Source: Pseudomonas putida
GTDB taxonomy: Bacteria; Pseudomonadota; Gammaproteobacteria; Pseudomonadales; Pseudomonadaceae
NCBI RefSeq assembly: GCF_022627325.1
Contig: NZ_JAETZZ010000019.1
Location: 1 to 64,000, forward strand
DNA: 64,000 nt
Direction of reading: 5' to 3'
Of the stretch, positions 1-7,695 are shown piece by piece. The number at the start of each line of letters is the position of its first letter. The stretch's first letter is position 1. The notes below the pieces were generated by a model. That model ran no database searches. It was not told where the DNA came from and saw nothing but the letters and a program-made list of their open reading frames with translations. Made by a program: the position numbers and the translations under genes.

Positions 1-15
1 CAAACTCTTCAGTTC
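1..15 (-). rRNA. rrs: 16S rRNA, 5' end only
   Basis: The reverse complement of these bases is GAACTGAAGAGTTTG, the start of Pseudomonas 16S rRNA. The gene runs off the left edge of the window. The boxA and promoters found further right on the same strand support the assignment. Confidence 0.9.
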
Positions 16-164
16 AATACTGCTTGGGTTTTTAAGAAACCCTAAACTTGGCTCAGCAATCTCAAATGACTATGTGATTTCTCGCATGGTCACTTGTGAT
101 GCTGATAATCTTTTTGACTATCAGTCCATACTCACAAGCACCCACACGAATTGCTTGATTCGAT

Positions 165-176
165 TTGTTAAAGAGC
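165..176 (-). promoter_or_regulatory. rrn leader boxA antitermination element
   Basis: On the minus strand the bases read GCTCTTTAACAA, the bacterial rrn boxA recognised by NusB/NusE. It lies about 150 bases upstream of the 16S 5' end and downstream of the promoters, as expected for a ribosomal leader. Confidence 0.85.
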
Positions 177-213
177 GTTTGGTTAAGAGCGCTTCGTCTC
201 AACCGAGGCGCGC

Positions 214-241
214 ATTCTACGCTTTCCTCAGAGCCTGTCAA
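214..241 (-). promoter_or_regulatory. rrn promoter, proximal
   Basis: On the minus strand there is a -35 TTGACA (236-241), a 16-base spacer and a -10 TAGAAT (214-219). It is the promoter closest to the 16S gene and lies just upstream of boxA. Confidence 0.75.
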
Positions 242-322
242 GCGTTTATTTTGAAGTTTTTGCGAGAAACTCGTTTAGCTTCAAACACTTGGCTCGCTTC
301 GACCTCTCGTAGCGGGAGGCGA

Positions 323-350
323 ATAATACAGCGTTTAGAAGCGCTGTCAA
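323..350 (-). promoter_or_regulatory. rrn promoter, middle
   Basis: On the minus strand there is a perfect -35 TTGACA (345-350), a 16-base spacer and a -10 TATTAT (323-328). It has the same geometry as the two neighbouring promoters, about 109 bases upstream of the proximal one. Confidence 0.75.
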
Positions 351-465
351 CCACCATTTCAACCGCTATCGATCAGATGACCGAAGCACCTCTAGCACTA
401 CCTGGATTAAGCAACTCTTGAATTTCAAGGAGTTTCTCGTTCCGACCACGCTGGAAGTGGGGCGC

Positions 466-493
466 ATTATAAGGGGATTCGGGAAGGCGTCAA
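466..493 (-). promoter_or_regulatory. rrn promoter, distal
   Basis: On the minus strand there is a -35 TTGACG (488-493), a 16-base spacer and a consensus -10 TATAAT (466-471). The GC-rich stretch after the -10 (GCGCCCC) is typical of a stringent-control discriminator. This is the outermost of three tandem rrn promoters. Confidence 0.8.
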
Positions 494-569
494 GGAGTTA
501 TTTCAAATCACACCCATTTTGCCAAATAAGTGTTTTTCAGGGCACCTTGCACCACCCCCTTGCATTTGC

Positions 570-581
570 GCACTATATTGC
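570..581 (+). promoter_or_regulatory. Putative operator upstream of rhtA
   Basis: The bases GCACTATATTGC form a near-perfect palindrome (10 of 12 positions symmetric). The same 12 bases occur at 6514-6525, next to the XRE-cupin regulator and the second exporter. The core TATATT resembles a -10 element 38 bases before the rhtA start, so a bound protein could block RNA polymerase. That it is an operator is inference. Confidence 0.55.
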
Positions 582-617
582 ACACCTAGCCCTCATCTGA
601 AGGAATGCCGAGCACAA

Positions 618-1505
618 ATGAACACCCAGCCCCGCAGCCTGGCCCCTACGCTTTTTCCTATAGGCCTGCTGCTTATCGCCATGGCATCGATTCAGTCCGG
701 TGCATCTCTGGCCAAAAGCATGTTCCCCATCATTGGCGCACAAGGCACCACAACACTGCGCCTGATATTCGCCAGCATCATCATGCTGCTGATTCTGCGC
801 CCCTGGCGCGTACGGATGACCACACAGACACTCCGTAATGTGATCATCTATGGCATGGCCTTGGGCGGGATGAATTTCCTCTTCTATATGGCACTGCAGA
901 CAACACCACTGGGCATCGCTGTAGCCCTGGAGTTCACCGGCCCATTGGCCGTGGCGCTTTTCGCATCGCGGCGCGCCGTTGATTTCCTGTGGATTGCGCT
1001 GGCAGTCAGCGGCCTGCTGCTGCTGATCCCAGTCGGCCATGGCGGCCAGCCCCTCGACCTCACGGGCGCCGTCTATGCACTGGGTGCCGGCGTGTGCTGG
1101 GCCCTGTACATTCTGTTTGGCCAACGCGCCGGAGCAGAACATGGGATTCAGAGTGCAGCACTGGGTGTAGTGGTCGCAGCGATATTCGTTGCCCCGATCG
1201 GCATCGCTCATGCAGGCACCGCACTGTTGACACCTGCCCTCATCCCGCTGGCCCTAGGCGTTGCAATACTCTCGACTGCCCTCCCCTATAGCCTGGAAAT
1301 GGTCGCCCTGACCCGCATGCCGGCACGCACTTTCGGCACGCTGATGAGCATAGAACCCGCCATTGGCGCCCTTTCCGGCTTATTGTTCCTCGGTGAGCTG
1401 CTGAGCTTGACCCAGTGGCTGGCCATTCTCGCCATCATTGCCGCGTCAGTGGGCGCCACGCTGTCCATGCGCCGCGACGCCAAGCCCCCGGTAGCGGCCG
1501 ATTAG
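618..1505 (+). CDS. rhtA: Threonine/homoserine exporter RhtA (DMT superfamily)
   Basis: This is an inner-membrane exporter of the drug/metabolite transporter superfamily, 295 residues. About ten hydrophobic segments form two EamA repeats. The N-terminal part (FPIGLLLIAMASIQSGASLA) and the stretch beginning TLRLIFASI are characteristic of RhtA, which exports threonine, homoserine and related amino acids in E. coli. The ATG at 618 is chosen because membrane segment 1 starts shortly after it and AAGGA lies at 599-603; a longer frame from 519 would add 33 residues without family similarity. The upstream region carries the palindrome shared with the second exporter, so control by the XRE-cupin protein at 5954-6529 is plausible. 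Exact substrate is unproven. Confidence 0.85.
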   Translation: MNTQPRSLAPTLFPIGLLLIAMASIQSGASLAKSMFPIIGAQGTTTLRLIFASIIMLLILRPWRVRMTTQTLRNVIIYGMALGGMNFLFYMALQTTPLGIAVALEFTGPLAVALFASRRAVDFLWIALAVSGLLLLIPVGHGGQPLDLTGAVYALGAGVCWALYILFGQRAGAEHGIQSAALGVVVAAIFVAPIGIAHAGTALLTPALIPLALGVAILSTALPYSLEMVALTRMPARTFGTLMSIEPAIGALSGLLFLGELLSLTQWLAILAIIAASVGATLSMRRDAKPPVAAD

Positions 1506-1693
1506 TTGAGAAATATTTTCATTGGCCCGGAATTGACCATTGTAGCGAGCAGCCCTGCTGATTAAGCTGTCACAGAACCATAATCTCTACGCTATCTACT
1601 TGCATGAACACGGATGCCAAAGACTATTCAGGAAGAACCGAAGCGATAACGACAGGGTCAGACAACTGATCAACCCTGCATTTAAGGACAGGA

Positions 1694-1975
1694 ATGAAAC
1701 GTATTTTGCTCATCCTGGCCGTCTTGGCCATTGCCGGATGTGCCGCGACGGCCAAGACCGAGGTCAAAAGAGGGAAGAAGGGCCTGCACATAAACTGCTC
1801 CGGCCTCTCCTCGTCCTGGGACAAGTGCTATAGCAAGGCCGCCACGGCTTGCAGCACACGCGGTTACAAGGTCATCGCCCGCTCTGGAGACACCGACGAG
1901 GAGCCGGGTGATTACCTCTTCGGCATCAACCCCGCCGGTTATACCAGCCGCAGCATGATCGTTATCTGCAAGTGA
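1694..1975 (+). CDS. Small putative lipoprotein
   Basis: A 93-residue protein with a classic lipoprotein signal: positive N-terminus (MKR), hydrophobic core and lipobox AIAGC with the lipidated cysteine at residue 16. The mature part holds four more cysteines (in INCSG, DKCYS, TACST and VICK), which suggests two disulfides in the periplasm. AAGGACAGGA precedes the ATG. It stands alone and is followed immediately by a hairpin terminator. I do not recognise a specific family; function unknown. The GC-rich, Pseudomonas-like codon use supports a native gene. Confidence 0.8.
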   Translation: MKRILLILAVLAIAGCAATAKTEVKRGKKGLHINCSGLSSSWDKCYSKAATACSTRGYKVIARSGDTDEEPGDYLFGINPAGYTSRSMIVICK

Positions 1976-1980
1976 ACAGA

Positions 1981-2004
1981 AAGGGCAGCTCGTGAGCTGC
2001 CCTT
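1981..2004 (+). terminator. Intrinsic terminator after the small lipoprotein gene
   Basis: AAGGGCAGCTCGTGAGCTGCCCTT forms a perfect stem followed by the T-rich TCTTCTATTC. It ends the lipoprotein transcript and lies between it and the convergent aminopeptidase gene. Confidence 0.8.
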
Positions 2005-2031
2005 CTTCTATTCACTGCCCAAATCGGCTGC

Positions 2032-3840
2032 TTACAAAGCCGCTGTTCGCGCCTCAAGCCAAGCCAACCCATCGCCTGACAGCAGCGGAGCAAGGCGCTC
2101 GCGGACCGTCGCGTGGTAGCCGTTGAGCCAGGCAAGTTCATCCTGGGTGAGGGACTCGGTGAGCAGGCAACGCGTATCGATAGGGCATAACGTCAGGGTC
2201 TCGAAATTGAGGAAATCCCCGAACGCGCTTTTGCCCGATGCACGGTTGACCACCAGGTTCTCGATGCGCACACCCCAAGCCCCAGGGCGATAGGTCCCAG
2301 GCTCGATGGAGCTGATCATCCCCTCCTGCATGGCGGTCTGCGGTGTGGTTGCAGCCTGATACGCAATGACCTGCGGCCCTTCATGCACATTCATGAAATA
2401 GCCGACACCGTGGCCAGTGCCATGGCCATAGTCGACCTGATCCGCCCAAATCGGTGCCCTCGCGATCGCATCGAGCAGTGGCGACAGAATACCGCGCGGG
2501 AACGTGGCGCGTGACAGAGCGATCATGCCCTTGAGCACCCGGGTGCAATCTTGTTTCTGCTCAATGCTTGGCGTGCCGACCGGCATCATCCGCGTGATGT
2601 CGGTGGTGCCCCCCAGGTACTGACCTCCCGAGTCGATCAGCAGCAAACCGTTACCTTCAATGACCGCGTGAGACTGCTCCGTGGCACGGTAATGGGGCAT
2701 TGCACCATTGGCGTTGAAGGCAGCAATGGTAGAGAAGCTCAGCGAGACAAAATCGGGGCGCCGTGCACGGGCAGCACTCAATTTCTCATCGATGGTCAGT
2801 TCGGTGATGGCCTCCTTTCCCTGACTCGCTTCAAACCAAGCGAAGAACTCGCACAAAGCTGCGCCATCCTGCTCCATGACGCGGCGGATGTGCACCAGTT
2901 CCTCTTCACCCTTGCGTGATTTGCTCAACGTCGTCGGGTTCAACCCCTCAATCAGCGACACCTGCGGGCCCAGGTTCTTGAGCAGGCCACACGTCACGCG
3001 CGCAGGGTCGACCCAAAGCCGGCCGCCGGCAGGTATCGCTGACAGCGCCTCGCCAACCTGCGAATAATCACGCACCTCGATACCATCGGCTTCCAGTACT
3101 TGGCGCAAATGCTCATCAACCTTTCCAGCACCGACGAACAAAGTGGCCTGCTGTTGGCTGATCAATGCGAAGGAAACGAATACCGGGTTGTAGGAGACAT
3201 CACTACCACGCAAATTGAACAACCAGGCGATGTCATCCAGGGTCGCGATGAAGTGCCAGTCTGCGCCCTTCTCTTCCATGGTGCGGCGCAACTGGGCAAG
3301 TTTTTGCGACCGACTGACAGTGGCGTGAGGCGGCAGGTGCTGATACACCGGGTTACCAGGCAGCGCAGGGCGCCCTTCCCAAACTTCGGCCAGCAAATCC
3401 TGATGGGTTACCAAGCGAATGTCCCTGCCCTTGAGACGCTCCTCGAGCTGACGCGCAGACGCCAGGGCCATGACCGCCCCGTCCACGGCCACTGCGCCTT
3501 CGGCCCGGACATTGTCGCCCAGCCACTCCAAAGCACCCGGCTTACCCGGCAGCAGCTTCATGAGTTCGATGCCGCTACCTGCCAGCTCCTTGAGGGCTTG
3601 TTCCCAGTAACGGCTATCGGCCCACACGCCGGCGAAATCCGCAGTGACAACCAACGTACCCACCGAGCCATCGAAGCCCGACAGCCACCGCCGCCCCTGC
3701 CAGTAGCCCGGTAGGTACTCAGAAAGGTGCGGGTCGGCAGAGGGCACCAGCAGGGCATCAATCCCATCCCTGGCCATTACCTCGCGCACGCGCATCAGGC
3801 GCTCGGACACACTCTGCTCACGGGTGGTTTGAACGTTCAT
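2032..3840 (-). CDS. Xaa-Pro aminopeptidase (M24B family)
   Basis: A 602-residue cytoplasmic metallopeptidase that removes N-terminal residues preceding proline. The C-terminal pita-bread fold carries the expected metal ligands: IDSGGQYLGGTTDITR (two Asp, near residues 402-414), HGTGHGVGYF (His, near 477) and EPGTYRPGAWGVRIE (Glu, near 517), with further Glu downstream. The N-terminal half contains the two creatinase-like domains of the long, roughly 600-residue eukaryotic-like class rather than the 440-residue PepP type. The ATG at 3840 is preceded by AGGAG; the reading frame continues upstream without stop but that part lacks family similarity. The gene is monocistronic and divergent from the DUF3182 gene. 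Confidence 0.9.
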   Translation of the reverse strand: MNVQTTREQSVSERLMRVREVMARDGIDALLVPSADPHLSEYLPGYWQGRRWLSGFDGSVGTLVVTADFAGVWADSRYWEQALKELAGSGIELMKLLPGKPGALEWLGDNVRAEGAVAVDGAVMALASARQLEERLKGRDIRLVTHQDLLAEVWEGRPALPGNPVYQHLPPHATVSRSQKLAQLRRTMEEKGADWHFIATLDDIAWLFNLRGSDVSYNPVFVSFALISQQQATLFVGAGKVDEHLRQVLEADGIEVRDYSQVGEALSAIPAGGRLWVDPARVTCGLLKNLGPQVSLIEGLNPTTLSKSRKGEEELVHIRRVMEQDGAALCEFFAWFEASQGKEAITELTIDEKLSAARARRPDFVSLSFSTIAAFNANGAMPHYRATEQSHAVIEGNGLLLIDSGGQYLGGTTDITRMMPVGTPSIEQKQDCTRVLKGMIALSRATFPRGILSPLLDAIARAPIWADQVDYGHGTGHGVGYFMNVHEGPQVIAYQAATTPQTAMQEGMISSIEPGTYRPGAWGVRIENLVVNRASGKSAFGDFLNFETLTLCPIDTRCLLTESLTQDELAWLNGYHATVRERLAPLLSGDGLAWLEARTAAL

Positions 3841-4054
3841 TCGCACTCCTGCGGTATCTCGATTGATCCAGAGGCACGATAATGGAACAGCCAACCTCAC
3901 CCTGCAATCTCGACGACCGACTCCCGGCCTGCAAGCCATCCCTGCGCGCGCAAGAATGAAAGCAATAGGAGCCTTCACGAACCACCGATCGCTTCCACAT
4001 GAACTTCCCCTAACCCCGGGCTTCACAAGCAGTACATTCATTGCAGACAGGCTG

Positions 4055-5173
4055 ATGCCCATGCCCAGCACCTGCGAATCAAAAGCGGGGGTCGTCCTCC
4101 TCGATACTCGCGAGCACACTCCAGAGCACGAACACACAGTGCACCTGAAGCTGGCTGAGGGCCTGGCCGAGCTTCTCGGATGCACGCGAGTGCCCCCAGA
4201 CAAGCCCCCCAAAGCGGCCGACCGCTATTACTACCTCCCCACAGAAACCCTCATCGACCCGCAACGCTATGCCCACCTGGGCATCCACACTGAACATGAC
4301 CTGTTCGGTGGCTTGGTCAGCCACCCTTACATGGCAACCAAGGCGATCTCCCATCCTTTGCCTGCCAATGCCACCTTCCCCATAGGCTGGACTGACGACT
4401 TCGGCCGCCAGGCCAGCGATGCGCTGCTGTGCGGTTACACCGTATTCAGCAAAGCCGATGCCCGACGAGCCGCGCAGCTACTACTGCGTGATCGCGCAGT
4501 GCGGCTCAAACCTGTGCTGGCTCGCGCGGGGCGCGGCCAACAGGTGATCGTTGAACTGGATGAACTGGAGCCTTTACTGGCCAACATCGACGATCAGGAC
4601 CTGGCACTGTGGGGGCTTGTGCTGGAGGAGGACCTCAGTGAAGTCGAAACCTTCAGCGTCGGCCAAGTGCGTGTCGCCGGCCTGAGCTGCAGCTACTTCG
4701 GCACCCAGCAACTGACCCTGGACCACCAAGGCACGGAGGTTTACGGAGGTTCCGATCTGGTGGTGGTGCGCGGCGACTACCATGCCTTGTTGCAACTGCC
4801 GCTGGAGGACCACCTGCGCCTTGCCGTCAACCAGGCCCTGACCTATGAGCATGCAGCCGAGCAGCACTTTCCAGGCTTCATCGCCTCCCGGCGCAACTAC
4901 GACATCGCCCGCGGCAAAAACCATGAGGGCCATATGCGCAGTGGCGTGCTCGAACAATCCTGGCGCCTGGGCGGCGCCAGCAGCGCAGAGCTACTGGCCC
5001 TACAAGCCTTTGCCGATGACCCGGCACTGCAACGGGTGCGTGCCTCCACCCACGAAATATTCGGCACGCCCAACCTTCCCACTGACGCCACCCTCTTCTA
5101 TCAAGGAAACGACAGTGAACTCGGACAATTCTGCAAATACGCGCGGATTCGCGAGCATGGCCATTCAGAGTGA
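4055..5173 (+). CDS. DUF3182 family protein
   Basis: A 372-residue protein of the DUF3182 family as I recognise it, from conserved stretches such as YYYLPTETL, LVSHPYMATKAISHPL, LVLEEDLSEVETFSVGQ and GSDLVVVRGDY. The middle part (KPVLARAGRGQQVIVELDEL and LEEDL) resembles the nucleotide-binding layout of ATP-grasp enzymes, which is only an inference. No signal peptide or membrane segment is seen. The start is uncertain: ATG 4055 or ATG 4061, both following a weak GACAGG. The 3' end overlaps the next gene by 59 bases, so the two are probably translated from one message and act together. Biochemical function unknown. Confidence 0.75.
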   Translation: MPMPSTCESKAGVVLLDTREHTPEHEHTVHLKLAEGLAELLGCTRVPPDKPPKAADRYYYLPTETLIDPQRYAHLGIHTEHDLFGGLVSHPYMATKAISHPLPANATFPIGWTDDFGRQASDALLCGYTVFSKADARRAAQLLLRDRAVRLKPVLARAGRGQQVIVELDELEPLLANIDDQDLALWGLVLEEDLSEVETFSVGQVRVAGLSCSYFGTQQLTLDHQGTEVYGGSDLVVVRGDYHALLQLPLEDHLRLAVNQALTYEHAAEQHFPGFIASRRNYDIARGKNHEGHMRSGVLEQSWRLGGASSAELLALQAFADDPALQRVRASTHEIFGTPNLPTDATLFYQGNDSELGQFCKYARIREHGHSE

Positions 5174-5927
5174 AACCATCGAGCTGCAGGTCGAGGATGA
5201 AAGCATTAGCGGCACTCTGGTCAGCCCCGGCAGCAAAATGCCCGGCATCCTTTTCGTACATGGTTGGGGCGGCAGCCAGCAACGCGACCTTGCTCGGGCC
5301 CGGCATATCACCGGCTTGGGTTGTGTCTGCATGACCTTTGACCTGCGCGGTCACGAAAAAACCGAAAGCCAGCGCCTCACCGTAACCCGCGAACAGAATC
5401 TCAAAGACTTGCTGGCAGCTTACGATCGCCTGGTCAGCCATCCCGCCGTAGACAGCAGCGCCATAGCCGTCATTGGCAGCAGCTACGGTGGTTATCTGGC
5501 CCCCCTGCTGACACTGCAACGGCCAGTGAAATGGCTGGCCCTACGCGTACCGGCATTGTACTGGGACGAGGAATGGGACACGCCCAAACAAACGCTGGAC
5601 CGTCAACGCCTGAATGCCTACCGCCAACGCCTGCTTGGCCCCAGTGACAATCGTGCACTGGCCGCTTGCGCACAGTTCGCGGGTGACGTGCTGCTGGTGG
5701 AATCTGAACAGGATGACTATGTGCCGCACACCACGCTGATGAGCTATCGCTCGGCCTTCATCAGCGCCCATTCACTGACCCACCGCATAGTCGATGGTGC
5801 CGACCACGCACTATCGAGTGAAGAAAGCCAAAAAGCCTACAGCTCGATCCTCGCTTCGTGGGTCAGCGAGATGGTGACGGGTGCACGCCTGGACCGTTAT
5901 CCCCACTACGCCCCCTGGTATGCCTGA
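5115..5927 (+). CDS. Alpha/beta hydrolase
   Basis: A 270-residue alpha/beta hydrolase with the oxyanion region VHGWGGS, the nucleophile elbow GSSYGG (Ser near residue 123), an acidic residue in ESEQDDYVPH and a catalytic His in GADHALSS. It resembles dienelactone-hydrolase/prolyl-oligopeptidase-type esterases. GTG at 5115 is chosen because AAGGAAA lies seven bases upstream; ATG 5157 is the alternative and would give 256 residues. The GTG start places it 59 bases inside the DUF3182 gene, implying coupled translation. Substrate unknown; the consistent pairing suggests a shared pathway with the DUF3182 protein. Confidence 0.85.
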   Translation: MNSDNSANTRGFASMAIQSETIELQVEDESISGTLVSPGSKMPGILFVHGWGGSQQRDLARARHITGLGCVCMTFDLRGHEKTESQRLTVTREQNLKDLLAAYDRLVSHPAVDSSAIAVIGSSYGGYLAPLLTLQRPVKWLALRVPALYWDEEWDTPKQTLDRQRLNAYRQRLLGPSDNRALAACAQFAGDVLLVESEQDDYVPHTTLMSYRSAFISAHSLTHRIVDGADHALSSEESQKAYSSILASWVSEMVTGARLDRYPHYAPWYA

Positions 5928-5953
5928 GGATGGCCTTGTGAAAAACTGACCGT

Positions 5954-6529
5954 TCAAATCACCACATTGCGTACGAAACGCGTCGGCACGTCACCATCGT
6001 TGCGGTAGGCATAGAGGCAGTTACTGGGAAACACATGAAACTGCCCCACGTGCAGGCAGTGTTCGGTCTGCTCAATGATCAGGGTCAGTTGCCCTTCGGC
6101 CACGTAAATCTGTTCGCTCCAGCCCTCGGCATCGGCCTCGCTGGTGTAGCACTCACCGGGTGCCAGAGTCCACTCCCAGATCTCCACCTCTCGCCGCGCG
6201 GCGCTGCTGGCCAGGAGCACCGCTTTGCTCTGGGGATGCTCACCGGCCCAGGCCAGCTCGTCGATGCGGCTGGTATCGCGCTGGTCGGGCGCCTGGATCA
6301 GCCGACTGAAGGCGACCCCCAACGCTTCGGCTATCAGGTCGAGCGTAGTCAGGCTGACATTCTTTTCACCGGCCTCGATCGCCACCAGCATGCGCCGGCT
6401 GACACCTGAGCGTTCGGCCAAGGCACTCTGGCTCATCCCCGCTGTATTGCGCAGGCCACGAACGTTGAGGCTCACATGCTGCAGCACCGAAGCACGGTGC
6501 GCGGAATCTCTGTGCACTATATTGCTCAC
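5954..6529 (-). CDS. XRE-family regulator with cupin sensor domain
   Basis: A 191-residue transcription factor. Residues about 20-75 form an HTH_XRE domain (LRNTAGMSQSALAERSGVSR, then LVAIEAGEKNVSL). Residues about 110-190 form a C-terminal cupin that probably binds a small ligand. The start is uncertain: the frame opens with GTG at 6529 without a good ribosome site, and GTG at 6517 is an alternative. If translation starts later, the palindrome at 6514-6525 would lie in its own promoter. It is divergent from an EamA exporter, the usual arrangement of a local repressor and its efflux target. An identical palindrome before rhtA suggests both exporters are controlled together (inference). Confidence 0.85.
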   Translation of the reverse strand: MSNIVHRDSAHRASVLQHVSLNVRGLRNTAGMSQSALAERSGVSRRMLVAIEAGEKNVSLTTLDLIAEALGVAFSRLIQAPDQRDTSRIDELAWAGEHPQSKAVLLASSAARREVEIWEWTLAPGECYTSEADAEGWSEQIYVAEGQLTLIIEQTEHCLHVGQFHVFPSNCLYAYRNDGDVPTRFVRNVVI

Positions 6530-6554
6530 TTTAACCGGTTGCGCAGTATACTGC
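6514..6554. promoter_or_regulatory. Tandem palindromic operators between XRE-cupin gene and exporter
   Basis: Two palindromes 29 bases apart: GCACTATATTGC (6514-6525) and the perfect palindrome GCAGTATACTGC (6543-6554). Each is followed by C(T/C)CACTTT, so they form a direct repeat. The TATA cores look like -10 elements. The first site is identical to the one upstream of rhtA. Probable binding site of the XRE-cupin protein, by position. Confidence 0.6.
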
Positions 6555-6600
6555 CCACTTTGCGGCGATTGTGCGCTGCCCCTTCAGAGTAAGCAAGACC

Positions 6601-7545
6601 ATGAGCCAACCGATCATCCCTCAGCAAACCACCGTCTCCTTGCGCCTGAGCAAAGCTGAGGTGGTACTGGTGTTCATCACCATGCTGTGGGGCGGCACCT
6701 TCTTGCTGGTGCACAACGTCATGACCGTGAGTGGCCCGATGTTCTTCGTCGGCCTGAGGTTTGCTGCAGCGGCCTTGTTCGTGGGGCTCGTCTCGGTACG
6801 CGCGCTGCCTGGGCTGACATTCACCGAAATAAAGGCTGGCGTGCTGATCGGGGCGACCATCATGCTGGGTTATGGTTTGCAAACCATGGGCCTGCAGACC
6901 ATCAGCAGCAGCCAGTCGGCCTTTATTACTGCGCTGTATGTTCCCTTCGTACCGCTGTTGCAATGGCTAGTGCTTGGCCGCCGTCCAGGGCTGATGCCAA
7001 GCCTGGGTATCTGCCTGGCGTTCCTCGGCCTGATGCTGCTCGCTGGCCCCGAGGGCGGGTCCCTGCATTTCAGCGAGGGTGAAGTGGTGACATTGGTGAG
7101 TGCCGTGGCCATCGCCGCCGAGATCATTCTGATCAGCCGGTATGCCGGACAGGTCGATGTGCGCCGCGTCACCGTTGTGCAACTGGCCACCGCCTCGCTG
7201 CTCTCGTTCCTGATGATCGTACCGACGCAGGAGCCCATCCCCGACTTTTCCTGGCTGTTGCTGCTCAGCGCACTGGGCCTGGGCGCCATGAGTGCCGTGA
7301 TCCAGGTGGCGATGAACTGGGCGCAAAAATCAGTATCGCCTACCCGCGCTACCCTGATCTACGCCGGCGAGCCGGTGTGGGCCGGGATCGTCGGCCGCCT
7401 CGCCGGCGAGCGCCTGCCCGGGGTGGCCTTGCTGGGCGGGCTGCTGATCGTCATCGCCGTGGTGGTGAGCGAACTCAACGTTCGACGCCATCGCCCAGCC
7501 AGCGAAGCGCTCGAGCTGGAGGGCGAACGCGAAGGCGGCCTGTAA
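6601..7545 (+). CDS. EamA/DMT family exporter
   Basis: A 314-residue inner-membrane protein with about ten hydrophobic segments in two EamA halves (MLWGGTFLLVHNVMT in the first; IYAGEPVWAGIVGRL in the second, matching the conserved E-P-V region of the family). The ATG at 6601 is chosen because it directly precedes the family-like N-terminus; a frame from 6571 adds ten unsupported residues. It is divergent from the XRE-cupin regulator, and its promoter contains the tandem palindromes. It probably exports an amino acid or similar metabolite sensed by that regulator; the substrate is not determined. Confidence 0.85.
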   Translation: MSQPIIPQQTTVSLRLSKAEVVLVFITMLWGGTFLLVHNVMTVSGPMFFVGLRFAAAALFVGLVSVRALPGLTFTEIKAGVLIGATIMLGYGLQTMGLQTISSSQSAFITALYVPFVPLLQWLVLGRRPGLMPSLGICLAFLGLMLLAGPEGGSLHFSEGEVVTLVSAVAIAAEIILISRYAGQVDVRRVTVVQLATASLLSFLMIVPTQEPIPDFSWLLLLSALGLGAMSAVIQVAMNWAQKSVSPTRATLIYAGEPVWAGIVGRLAGERLPGVALLGGLLIVIAVVVSELNVRRHRPASEALELEGEREGGL

Positions 7546-7636
7546 AACAGCGAACAACAGCTATGCTCTGTAAGAAACTGTTATAAAAAAACCGCCTGTC
7601 ACACCTTGTTTGTATGATTCTGCGACAGCTTGCGTG

Positions 7637-7665
7637 TTGGTGATCAACCGCTCGGCACGTATGAT
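7637..7665 (+). promoter_or_regulatory. Possible sigma70 promoter of the pha/mrp operon
   Basis: TTGGTG (7637-7642), a 17-base spacer and TATGAT (7660-7665) lie about 30 bases upstream of phaAB. The spacing is optimal and the -10 has one mismatch. This is a reading of consensus only. Confidence 0.4.
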
Positions 7666-7695
7666 CCTTGACAAACCTTTCCAGAATAGAACGCT

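Noticed and set aside
74..421. Open frame in the rrn leader
   Set aside because: It lies across boxA and two rrn promoters, and the sequence is not protein-like.
3841..4212. 124-residue N-terminal extension of the Xaa-Pro aminopeptidase
   Set aside because: It has no similarity to the family, is Arg/Ser-rich and overlaps the divergent DUF3182 leader; AGGAG precedes ATG 3840.
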